This document shows, piece after piece, positions 7,287 to 13,192 of a stretch of DNA of 13,192 nt (the stretch's first letter is position 1; each line of letters begins with the position of its first letter). The translations under genes and the position numbers were made by a program. Source of the DNA: Alphaproteobacteria bacterium (GTDB lineage: Bacteria; Pseudomonadota; Alphaproteobacteria; Sphingomonadales; Rhodothalassiaceae); the NCBI GenBank assembly GCA_003695555.1, contig RFIU01000295.1, positions 1 through 13,192 of the forward strand. The letters run 5' to 3'. The notes below the pieces were generated by a model. It was not told the origin of the DNA. It worked only from the letters and a program-made list of their open reading frames with translations, and ran no database searches.

Positions 7287-8990
7287 CTACTCTTCTTCAT
7301 AGAGCCACGAACGGATGATGGTGGCGGCCTCATCGGGATGCTTGCCGACGATCTCGCCGATCTTGCGAACCACCGATTCCTTGAGATCGCCCTCGACTTC
7401 ATTGGCATTGATATTCCCGCCAACCGCGCCCGCAGCCTGGACCATGCCGCCTTCGCCGGTGGTCGCGACGGCCTGTTCGACGCTTCCGCTCAGGGCCGCC
7501 GCGGTGCCGGGTTCACCTGGCAGAAGGTCCATTTGCGCGTCGGGCGCGGCAAGCGCCGGGTGTCCCTCCGGCCCGGCAAGCTGGGCGCCGGCCGGTGCGG
7601 CCTCGGGGATCGCCTGGATTAGCCGGTTGATGAGGGGACGTACGACCAGAAGGATGACGAAGATCGAGACGACACCGAAGACCAGCATCTCGAGCATCCG
7701 GTAGAGATCGCTCTTGTCGAGACCGAAAAGACGGAAGGGCTCCTCGATCGGCACGGTGATCTCTTCGGGCAGCTGGAAGGGCATGCTGGCGATCTCGACC
7801 GTATCGCCGCGATTGGCGTCATAACCGATCGCCGATCGGACGAGAGCGGCCAGCTCTTCCAGTTCCTGCTCGCTTCGCGGTTCCGCCACCTGTTCGCCAT
7901 TGTCGTCCGTACGGTATTTCTGATCGACCAGCACGGCAGCCGATATGCGGGCGATCTCTCCGCGTTCCCGGACCGAGGTGCGAACCGTCTTCGAAACCTC
8001 GTAATTGGTGACCTCTTCGGTCTTCTGGGTGCGTGCAAGCGGTCCGCCGCCGGCCCCGGCCTGCTGCCCGCCCGGCAGGTTGGAATCGACGCCGACGGGG
8101 GCTTCACCAGCCTTCTGCTCGCTGGAAATTTCTTCGGTCGTGCGGGTGGATCGAACGACCGTGCTGTCGGGGTCGTAGCTTTCCTCGTTGGTGGTCACCG
8201 TGTTGAGATCGAGCTGAACGGCGACCTGTGCCCGGACATGGCCGACGCCGACGGCCTTCTCGAGCAGCTGTTCGACGCGTCGGCGATAATATTCTTCGAG
8301 ACCCCGTCGCTTGTCATCGAGCGAGGATGCGAGCGCGTCCGCGCCCTCGTCACGACTGCGGGCGAGCAGGGTACCGTTCTGATCGACGATCGAAATCTTG
8401 CTCGGACTGAGACCCGGCACGGCAGCGGCGACGAGATGTTCGATTGCCGCGATCTGTTCGCGGGTGAGCGGGGTGGCGGCACGCAGCACGATCGAGGCGC
8501 TGGGCTCGCGCGCCTGACGAGAGAAGAGCTCGCGTTCCGGCATGACGATGTGGACGCGGGCCGACTTCACCGCCTTGATTTCCTGAATGGTGCGGGCGAG
8601 TTCGCCTTCAATCGCCCTCAGCCGGTTGATTCGCTGGACGAAGCTGGTGGTGCCGAGTCCTTCCGAACGGTCGAAGATTTCATAGCCGATGATGTTTCCG
8701 CCCAGCCCTTCTCCGGCCAGCGTGACGCGCAGCTGATTGACCCGGTCGGCCGGCGCGAAGATCGTCCTGCCGCCATCGGCAAGACGATAGGGAATCTTCA
8801 TGGTTTCGAGCCGTTCGACGATGCGCCCGGACTCGGCGATGTCGAGATCGCCGTAGAGCAGGCTCATATCGGGTTGCGAAAGGCGCATGGTCACGAAGAA
8901 GAAAAAACCGATGAGGCCGATCACCACCGTCGCCATGGCGATCAGGCGGGGTGCGCCGAAGCTGGCAAGAATCTGGAAGAATCGATTCAC
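7287..8990 (-). CDS. fliF: Flagellar MS-ring protein FliF
   Basis: FliF builds the inner-membrane MS ring that founds the basal body. Read from a GTG at 8988-8990 it is 567 aa. It has an N-terminal membrane helix (about 15-37), a YscJ/FliF ring-building domain including DMSLLYGDLDIAESGRIVERL, a periplasmic middle region, a second membrane helix (about 432-452) and a cytoplasmic tail ending KHPDEAATIIRSWLYEEE that should bind FliG. The GTG is preferred because it opens VNRFFQILASFGAPRLIAMA, like the usual FliF start, and has an AAGGGGA site 10 nt upstream. In-frame ATGs ending at 9044 and 9059 would add 18 or 23 residues unlike the family. They would also lie very close to the CtrA-like box at 9102-9116, leaving almost no leader. 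This is the first gene of the main downstream run. Confidence 0.95.
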   Translation of the reverse strand: MNRFFQILASFGAPRLIAMATVVIGLIGFFFFVTMRLSQPDMSLLYGDLDIAESGRIVERLETMKIPYRLADGGRTIFAPADRVNQLRVTLAGEGLGGNIIGYEIFDRSEGLGTTSFVQRINRLRAIEGELARTIQEIKAVKSARVHIVMPERELFSRQAREPSASIVLRAATPLTREQIAAIEHLVAAAVPGLSPSKISIVDQNGTLLARSRDEGADALASSLDDKRRGLEEYYRRRVEQLLEKAVGVGHVRAQVAVQLDLNTVTTNEESYDPDSTVVRSTRTTEEISSEQKAGEAPVGVDSNLPGGQQAGAGGGPLARTQKTEEVTNYEVSKTVRTSVRERGEIARISAAVLVDQKYRTDDNGEQVAEPRSEQELEELAALVRSAIGYDANRGDTVEIASMPFQLPEEITVPIEEPFRLFGLDKSDLYRMLEMLVFGVVSIFVILLVVRPLINRLIQAIPEAAPAGAQLAGPEGHPALAAPDAQMDLLPGEPGTAAALSGSVEQAVATTGEGGMVQAAGAVGGNINANEVEGDLKESVVRKIGEIVGKHPDEAATIIRSWLYEEE

Positions 8991-9000
8991 CGTGCTCTCT

Positions 9001-9007
9001 TCCCCTT
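9001..9007 (-). promoter_or_regulatory. Ribosome binding site that supports the GTG start of fliF
   Basis: The minus strand reads AAGGGGA, 10 nt before the GTG at 8988-8990. It favours this start over the two upstream in-frame ATGs. One of those, ending at 9044, also has a G-run (GGGGG) but only 4 nt before it, a poor spacing. Confidence 0.55.
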
Positions 9008-9101
9008 GTGGCACCCGTGACCCGATTGCCCGGGTGGCTGACATCGCGCCCCCTTGCATCGCGTCTCGGGAGCCGTGAGGGGAATGCTAGCGATGCGGAT
9101 G

Positions 9102-9116
9102 TAAAGAGCAGGTTAA
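9102..9116 (-). promoter_or_regulatory. Putative CtrA binding box upstream of fliF
   Basis: The minus strand reads TTAACCTGCTCTTTA, which is TTAA-N7-TTTA, one base off the known CtrA consensus TTAA-N7-TTAA, and it includes the favoured TTAACC half-site. It lies about 111 bp before the preferred fliF start. In Caulobacter the early (class II) fliF operon is activated by CtrA, so the position is biologically sensible. I see no convincing -10 element, which is common at CtrA-dependent promoters. This assignment is an inference from pattern and context. Confidence 0.6.
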
Positions 9117-9118
9117 CG

Positions 9119-9137
9119 GCCGGCAGAATTTGCCGGC
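9119..9137. promoter_or_regulatory. Perfect inverted repeat, candidate operator next to the CtrA box
   Basis: GCCGGCA and TGCCGGC form 7-bp perfect arms around a 5-nt GAATT spacer. It lies 2 bp upstream (in fliF direction) of the CtrA-like box. It is too short and lacks a T-run, so it is not a terminator. A dyad beside an activator box suggests a protein site. FlbD is a candidate because Caulobacter FlbD represses fliF from a site in its promoter, but I cannot confirm a match to the FlbD site. Confidence 0.4.
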
Positions 9138-9153
9138 TGATCTTCAAGATTTC

Positions 9154-9199
9154 CTCGATTGTCGGATGAGAGAAGACTCGATTGTCGGATGAGAGAAGA
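9154..9199. repeat. Perfect 23-bp tandem duplication in the fliF upstream region
   Basis: Two adjacent identical 23-bp units occupy 9154-9176 and 9177-9199. On the plus strand each starts CTCGATTGTC and ends GAGAGAAGA. The repeat lies between the sciP terminator and the fliF dyad and CtrA box. A 23-bp unit is roughly two helical turns, so any bound factor would be duplicated on nearly the same face of the DNA. It could equally be a recent slippage duplication without function. Confidence 0.95.
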
Positions 9200-9208
9200 A
9201 AAGGGGGG

Positions 9209-9242
9209 AAAAGAAAAACGCCCCTCGATCGGGCGAGAGGCG
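9209..9242 (-). terminator. Rho-independent terminator downstream of sciP
   Basis: On the minus strand CGCCTCTCG (9242-9234) pairs with CGAGGGGCG (9227-9219): a 9-bp stem with one G-U pair and a 6-nt loop, followed at once by TTTTTCTTTT. It starts 57 bp after the sciP stop and separates sciP from the fliF unit, so fliF needs its own promoter. Confidence 0.85.
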
Positions 9243-9298
9243 CATGATCCGGTGGATTCTTCTGGGTATTCAGGCCCGCCCCCCCGGCGGGTGGGGAG

Positions 9299-9616
9299 TC
9301 ATGCCTGCTGGGCGGAATGCAGGCTTTCAGGGCGTGGCCGCTCGCGGTAATCCTGAACGCGGGTGACCCGCAGACCGGGCAGACCATTGCGATCGATCGC
9401 CCGCTGCCACGACAGGAATTCCTCTACCGAAAGGGCATAGCGACGGCAGGCTTCCTCCAGCGTGATCAGGCCACCGCGCACGGCCGCCACCACCTCCGCC
9501 TTGCGACGGATCACCCAGCGTTTGGTATCCGGCGGCGGCAGATCGTCAATGGTCAGCGGTTCGCCCGTCGGTCCGATCACTGAAGTCACTTTCTGCTTGC
9601 CGTTGGGATTTTCCAT
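9299..9616 (-). CDS. sciP: SciP-family (DUF1153) regulator, inhibitor of CtrA
   Basis: This is a 105-aa cytoplasmic helix-turn-helix protein of the DUF1153 family. In Caulobacter, SciP binds CtrA and blocks transcription from CtrA-activated promoters in swarmer cells. The conserved core covers about residues 20-90: LTIDDLPPPDTKRWVIRRKA, then EVVAAVRGGLITLEEACRRY, LSVEEFLSWQRAIDRNG and LPGLRVTRVQDYR. The basic KRWVIRRKAEVV stretch and the following helices are the DNA/CtrA-contacting region in the family. The tail (RPRPESLHSAQQA) is not conserved and makes the protein slightly longer than the roughly 90-aa Caulobacter form. An AGGGTGG site precedes the ATG. The flgE-sciP-fliF order matches what I recall of the Caulobacter locus. 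The family assignment is firm; the inhibitory role is inferred from the family. Confidence 0.92.
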   Translation of the reverse strand: MENPNGKQKVTSVIGPTGEPLTIDDLPPPDTKRWVIRRKAEVVAAVRGGLITLEEACRRYALSVEEFLSWQRAIDRNGLPGLRVTRVQDYRERPRPESLHSAQQA

Positions 9617-9691
9617 GTCTCTGCCACCCTCTGATCGACGCGATGCCTCATCTGTCTAGCCCAGAGCCTCCTAAAAAAGCCCTAAGGACGA

Positions 9692-9719
9692 GGGTTAACG
9701 CCGCTTCAAGAAGGGTTAA
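9692..9719 (-). promoter_or_regulatory. Twin TTAACCC half-sites upstream of sciP (putative CtrA promoter region)
   Basis: The minus strand carries TTAACCC twice, with TTAA at 9716-9719 and again at 9695-9698, exactly 21 bp apart (two helical turns). The first can be read as TTAA-N7-TGAA, a weak full CtrA site. They lie about 80-100 bp before the sciP start, a plausible promoter distance. In Caulobacter sciP is itself CtrA-activated. No strong -10 is visible. The flgE-sciP gap (9617-9797) holds nothing else I can name. Confidence 0.55.
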
Positions 9720-9797
9720 TTTCTGCTGTGCCGAATGCGGCGGGCGCCGACGGCTCCATTCGCGAAACCATCGACGCCCGCGACGCTTGGCGGCACA

Positions 9798-11144
9798 TCA
9801 GATCCGCACGAGATCCTGCAGGACCTGGTCGGCGGTCGTGATGATGCGGGTCGCCGCCGAGAAGGCTCGTTGGGTGGCGATGAGATCGGCGAATTCGGCG
9901 GCGAGATCGACGGTAGAGGATTCGAGCGTCGCGGGTGCCACCGTACCCGCGCCACCGGTGCCCGGCAGCACGATCGAGAACTTGCCCGAGAAGTCCGAGA
10001 CCCCGAAGGCGTTGCCCTGCAGGCGGGTGAGGCCGTCCGGGTTCGGGAAGGTGGCGAGCGGAAGCTGGAAGACGTCGCGCGAGAGACCATTGTCGAACAG
10101 TGCCGTAACGGTTCCGTCCTCGGAGACATTGACGCCGATGACATTGCCGAACACCGCCCCGTTCGCAGAGGTCGAGATCAGCGTCGAGATGCTGTCGAAC
10201 TGGGTGACGCCGTCGGTATCTCCCGAGGTGCCGAGCTTGAAGGTCACCGTCTCGGTGCCCGAGCCATTGGCATAGGTGATGTCGGCGGTCGGCGAGATCG
10301 GGTTGCCGGCTCCCGGATTGATGGTCGTGGCGGTGGGGAAGTCCTCGATATACTGCTGCAGGCTGCCATCCGCATTGAAGAGCATCTCGCCCGAAAGCAC
10401 GAGACCCGGCGGGGTCGCCGCCGTGTTCATGCTGGTCGGATCGCCGAAGATCTCGAATCGGAAGGTGTTGGTGCCGGTCTTGACTGCGGCAAGCGTCAGA
10501 TCCTGGGCTGAGCCCTGGGCGTCGAAGATGGTGATCGTGCGCTCGAAGTCGGCGGTCACGGATCCGCTTGCAAGATCACCGGCGCTGATCGGGCCGGCGG
10601 CGGCGGCAAGAGAGGCCTGCAGATTGATGCGCACGCCGACCGAATCGGTCGCTTCGGCGGTGCCGGTCAGACCGGTCGTGTTGATCGGCACGAGGCTTCC
10701 CAGATCACCCAGATTGGTCGGAATGTTGCCGTTTCGATCGACCGGAAAGCCCATCAGGAAGAGCCCGGCCGTATTCTTCAGAAAGCCCTCGTCATCGGGG
10801 GTGAAGTTGCCGGCCCGGGTGAACTGGATGGTGCCGCTCGGCGAGTTCGCCGAAGGCGCGGAACGGACGAGGAAGAATCCCTTGCCGTCGATGCCGAGGT
10901 CGGTCTGCGAGCCGGTGTTGCGCAGCAGTCCCTGTTGACTGACGAGAGTCTGCGCGCGCGCTGCCACGCCGCCGGGCGAGAAGCGCTGGACCGACTGGGT
11001 TTCGGTAACCAGCGTCGTGAAACGGTTGCGGGTTTCCTTATAGCCGACGGTATTGAGATTGACGATATTGTCCGAGATCGCGCCGATCCCTTCCGTGAAG
11101 GCCTTCAGTCCGGAAACGCCGGAAGCCAGTGCTGCGAATGCCAT
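9798..11144 (-). CDS. flgE: Flagellar hook protein FlgE
   Basis: FlgE (448 aa) polymerises outside the cell into the hook, the universal joint between rod and filament. The N-terminal rod/hook signature is clear: SGLKAFTEGIGAISDNIVNL followed by NTVGYKETRNRF. The C-terminal segment LESSTVDLAAEFADLIATQR with AFSAATRIITTADQVLQDLV is the matching terminal helix; both ends form the D0/D1 coiled coil. The middle (about 90-400) is Gly/Thr/Ala-rich beta structure that forms the exposed, variable domains. The FlgE-type middle region and the placement after flgD argue against the related FlgF or FlgG. The start is well supported by AAAGGAG 8 nt before the ATG. A 170-bp gap separates it from flgD, larger than most gaps in this window, so it may have its own promoter, though I found no good sigma-54 match there. 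Confidence 0.95.
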   Translation of the reverse strand: MAFAALASGVSGLKAFTEGIGAISDNIVNLNTVGYKETRNRFTTLVTETQSVQRFSPGGVAARAQTLVSQQGLLRNTGSQTDLGIDGKGFFLVRSAPSANSPSGTIQFTRAGNFTPDDEGFLKNTAGLFLMGFPVDRNGNIPTNLGDLGSLVPINTTGLTGTAEATDSVGVRINLQASLAAAAGPISAGDLASGSVTADFERTITIFDAQGSAQDLTLAAVKTGTNTFRFEIFGDPTSMNTAATPPGLVLSGEMLFNADGSLQQYIEDFPTATTINPGAGNPISPTADITYANGSGTETVTFKLGTSGDTDGVTQFDSISTLISTSANGAVFGNVIGVNVSEDGTVTALFDNGLSRDVFQLPLATFPNPDGLTRLQGNAFGVSDFSGKFSIVLPGTGGAGTVAPATLESSTVDLAAEFADLIATQRAFSAATRIITTADQVLQDLVRI

Positions 11145-11186
11145 GGGGTCTGCTCCTTTTCAATTGGCCTCTGTTCGCTTGATCGA

Positions 11187-11207
11187 CGGACGGGCTTGTC
11201 CCGTCCG
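11187..11207 (-). other. Perfect 8-bp hairpin in the flgD-flgE gap
   Basis: CGGACGGG and CCCGTCCG pair perfectly around a 5-nt loop, 42 nt before the flgE ATG. On the minus strand no T-run follows, so it is not a normal intrinsic terminator. It could stabilise the 5' end of a processed flgE mRNA or slow transcription. The rest of the gap (11145-11314) shows a small GCCGG...CCGGC repeat at 11223-11238 and the flgE ribosome binding site, and nothing else that I can name. Confidence 0.5.
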
Positions 11208-11314
11208 GCATTCTCCTTTTCTGCCGGTTGGTGCCGGCGACCCTTCATGCATGGCCTTCTGCCGCAGTTTCGAATTCGTCTATCCCCTTTGTCTGTCCGA
11301 CCTTTTCGCAACGA

Positions 11315-11977
11315 TCATTCGACCGAAACGACCTCGCTGAGCGGAACTTCCTCGCCGCCTGCCTCGAGTGCCGCTTCACCGGCCGAGAGCACGACCGCGC
11401 GTACCGGTGCGCGCACGAAGACATGATCGGGGACCGTCTTGCCGGCCTCGTCGATGGCGCTCACCCGCAGGCGATAACGCCCCGGGGCTGCCGGATCTCC
11501 GAAATCGTTGATCCCGGGCCAGGCGAACTCGTGGCTGCCGCGGCTCGTCTCGCCATCAGCGCCGAACACGATGCGTCCCTGTTCGTCGATCACCTCCAGC
11601 CGGACCCGTCCGGCATCGCGCGAGAGATCGTAGCGGAAGTCGATGCCGTTTCCTTCGTTGAGGGCGCTGTCGCGTTCGATGGTCACGCGCCGGCCGATAT
11701 AGCCGACCGCAGCGGTGTTGCGGTTGGCGGCGACCTCGGCGGAAAGCTTCTCCAGGTTCTGGTTGGCGCGGATCTGTTGCTCGACGCCCGCAAAGGCGAC
11801 GAGCTGACGGGTGAACTCGTTGCTGTCGGCCGGATCGAGCGGATCCTGGTTTTGAAGCTGCGTTGTGAGCAGAGTCAGGAAGGTGTCGAAGTCCTCGGCA
11901 AGGCCCGTCCCGGCGGCAAGCGCCCCCGGGGTCTGTTGTGCCGTCGCCTGCTGTGGCGTCGTGGCGCTGATGTCCAT
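11315..11977 (-). CDS. flgD: Flagellar hook assembly scaffold/cap protein FlgD
   Basis: FlgD (220 aa) is secreted through the flagellar export system and caps the growing hook, guiding FlgE subunits into place. The conserved N-terminal region shows DFDTFLTLLTTQLQNQDPLD followed by PADSNEFTRQLVAFAGVEQQ (about residues 29-68), the FlgD signature. The C-terminal half has the FlgD Ig-like/Tudor pattern: VGYIGRRVTIE, then an FAWPGINDFGDPAAPGRYRL segment that matches the usual W-x-G...G-x-Y motif. Length is normal. A modest AAAGG site precedes the ATG. It lies 60 bp after the fliK stop and upstream of flgE, the normal fliK-flgD-flgE hook order. Confidence 0.95.
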   Translation of the reverse strand: MDISATTPQQATAQQTPGALAAGTGLAEDFDTFLTLLTTQLQNQDPLDPADSNEFTRQLVAFAGVEQQIRANQNLEKLSAEVAANRNTAAVGYIGRRVTIERDSALNEGNGIDFRYDLSRDAGRVRLEVIDEQGRIVFGADGETSRGSHEFAWPGINDFGDPAAPGRYRLRVSAIDEAGKTVPDHVFVRAPVRAVVLSAGEAALEAGGEEVPLSEVVSVE

Positions 11978-12037
11978 CTGCTTCGCCTTTCTGCCTGTCC
12001 TGCGTTCGGGTGGCGGCGGGTGCGATCCGCCGGTTCC

Positions 12038-13150
12038 TCAAACCTCGATGTCGAGCCGCTCGGGAAGTCGGATCATCCGCTCTTTCACGGTGTCGTTGCC
12101 CGTCTCGAAGATGACATCACCATGAGCGGCTTCGTCTGCGTCATGAAGACCACCTTCCTCGCCCGTCTGCCGGGCGGTTTGCGCCCCGGGTCCATGACCC
12201 TGCGCATTTTCTCCTCCCGTTCCGTTACCGGTTCCGTTCTGTCCCGAGAGGTCGCCCGAACCGGGGTGACCATGGCCGTGCTGCTGCTGCGAGGAATGCT
12301 GATTGAGCGAGAACTGAAGCCCGCCGTCGGTGCGGAAGCCGGCCTGCGAAAGGGCGCGCTCCAGCAGCCGGGCATCGCGTTGAAGAAGGTCCAACGCGTG
12401 CGGGTGGTCGGTGCGGATGGCCGCTTCTACCCGGCCGTCGCCGCTGAACTGCAGCGAAACCTGCACCCGGCCGAGCTCCGGCGGGTCCAGCCGCAAGGTG
12501 AAATGCGAGCGACCGGCGGCAGCGTGCCGGGTAAGCTGAATTTCGAGCTGGCGGGCGGGCGGCTCCGGCACCTGGAACGGTCGCTGCGCTGCTTCCGTCC
12601 CGACTGTCGGGCGATCCCCCGCCAGTCCTGAGGCGTGGGCGGGATGATGAACCCCCGATGTTTCCGTCACCGAAGAAGCCAGCGCTGATCCATCGGCGGC
12701 CGTGCGGTTGCCAAGGGTCGCATCCGAAATATTTGCGATGGCCGGTGTATTGGCGATGGTCGCGCTGCTTGCCCCCGCTGCGGCATTGCCTGGCGAAGTG
12801 GCGTGGAACGGGTTCGCTATGGTCTGTCCGGTCGAAGCGGTGTCGGAATTGGCGGCATTGACGACCGGCGTCCGGGCGGTCGCTGGAGAGGCCTGACGCG
12901 TAAGCCCGCTTGTCGTCTCAAAGGAGGCGGCGGCATGGGAGCCGGCATTCGCGGCGGCGGGACGGGCGGAAGGCGTCTTGCCTCCCTTATCGCGTGTGAG
13001 GGAACTGGCTGACATGTCGAGCGATGGGGATGCCATGGCCGAAGAGGCGGCCTGCGCCGGGGCGCTCGGATGCGGCGCCGTCAGGGAAGCGAGGGACGCA
13101 GATCCTTCAGCGCTAAGGGAAGGGTGCAGCCCACCGGCCGATCCGTCCAC
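12038..13150 (-). CDS. fliK: Flagellar hook-length control protein FliK (5' end uncertain)
   Basis: FliK is secreted during hook growth, measures hook length and switches export specificity at FlhB. The last third holds the Flg_hook domain: LEIQLTRHAAAGRSHFTLRL, then DPPELGRVQVSLQF, with RTDHPHALDLLQRDARLLER and LSQAGF. The N-terminal part (about 1-200) is Ala/Ser/Thr-rich and disordered in appearance, as expected of the ruler region. A His/Gln/Gly-rich stretch (about 290-330) follows the domain. Identification rests on the domain plus the position before flgD. The given start is a GTG at 13148-13150 with no visible ribosome binding site. An in-frame TGA at 13175-13177 lies nine codons upstream, so either the start is weak, lies further in, or the true 5' part is in another frame beyond the edge. 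At 370 aa it is on the short side for FliK. Confidence 0.85.
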   Translation of the reverse strand: MDGSAGGLHPSLSAEGSASLASLTAPHPSAPAQAASSAMASPSLDMSASSLTRDKGGKTPSARPAAANAGSHAAASFETTSGLTRQASPATARTPVVNAANSDTASTGQTIANPFHATSPGNAAAGASSATIANTPAIANISDATLGNRTAADGSALASSVTETSGVHHPAHASGLAGDRPTVGTEAAQRPFQVPEPPARQLEIQLTRHAAAGRSHFTLRLDPPELGRVQVSLQFSGDGRVEAAIRTDHPHALDLLQRDARLLERALSQAGFRTDGGLQFSLNQHSSQQQHGHGHPGSGDLSGQNGTGNGTGGENAQGHGPGAQTARQTGEEGGLHDADEAAHGDVIFETGNDTVKERMIRLPERLDIEV

Positions 13151-13192
13151 AAGGGGCAGTACCGCGGGGCGCCCTCAGCCGAGCAGGGGGAC

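Noticed and set aside
8991..9059. Upstream ATG starts for fliF (ending at 9044 and 9059)
   Set aside because: The added residues do not resemble FliF N-termini, ribosome-binding-site spacing is poor, and they lie almost on top of the probable promoter.
9154..9199. CRISPR or phage attachment site reading of the 23-bp repeat
   Set aside because: Only two directly adjacent copies, no spacers, no cas genes, no integrase and no tRNA; a simple tandem duplication explains it.
9275..9291. GC-rich hairpin (CCCGCC and GGCGGG arms, 5-nt loop) just after the sciP stop
   Set aside because: No T-run follows on the minus strand; the better terminator is at 9209-9242.
11221..11240. Sigma-54 (-24/-12) promoter upstream of flgE, from CGGCAC...GGCAG on the minus strand
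   Set aside because: The GG to GC spacing is 9 rather than 10 and the -12 element is poor, so I do not call it.
11105..11311. Small minus-strand open frame in the flgD-flgE gap running into flgE
   Set aside because: It overlaps flgE out of frame, has no suitable ribosome binding site and has a composition typical of a chance frame.
11228..12631. 467-codon plus-strand open frame opposite flgD and fliK
   Set aside because: It lies antisense to flgD and fliK, whose domains are clear, and its translation matches no family I recognise.

Overview
This window is a high-GC flagellar gene block, and every gene in it reads on the minus strand. The lineage is clearly alphaproteobacterial. It carries flbD, a sigma-54 activator with a degenerate receiver domain known from Caulobacter and relatives. 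It also carries a DUF1153 gene (sciP, the inhibitor of the cell-cycle regulator CtrA) placed between flgE and fliF, and CtrA-like TTAACC boxes in front of both sciP and fliF. The genus cannot be named from the sequence. The gene order suggests a CtrA-type alphaproteobacterium such as Rhodospirillales, Kordiimonadales, Sphingomonadales or Caulobacterales.

In the direction of transcription (high to low coordinates) there are two blocks. Block A (13150 to about 9800) is the rod/hook set: fliK (hook-length ruler, uncertain 5' end), flgD (hook cap/scaffold) and flgE (hook protein). sciP (9616-9299) follows, with two TTAACC half-sites about 80-100 bp upstream of it and an intrinsic terminator downstream of it at about 9209-9242. 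Block B (8990 to 1) is a compact run with gaps of 34 to about 60 bp: fliF (MS ring), fliG (rotor switch), fliH (export ATPase regulator), fliN (C ring), a MotA/PomA-type stator subunit, flbD, flhA (export gate) and the start of flhF (SRP-like GTPase, cut by the window edge).

The genes work together as follows. FliF and FliG found the basal body. FliN completes the C ring. FlhA and FliH belong to the export apparatus. FlhF sets pole placement. FlgD, FlgE and FliK build the hook. FlbD and SciP supply regulation: FlbD is expected to couple sigma-54 flagellar genes to assembly, and SciP is expected to modulate CtrA-driven promoters, probably including its own and that of fliF.

The richest non-coding stretch is the sciP-fliF intergenic region (about 9000-9298). 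It holds a terminator, a perfect 23-bp tandem duplication, a perfect 7-bp inverted repeat and a near-consensus CtrA box, in that order. I found no mobile elements, tRNA, rRNA, CRISPR arrays or unrelated novel system. The window is mostly a conserved flagellar locus, with a few unusual details in its regulation and at gene boundaries.
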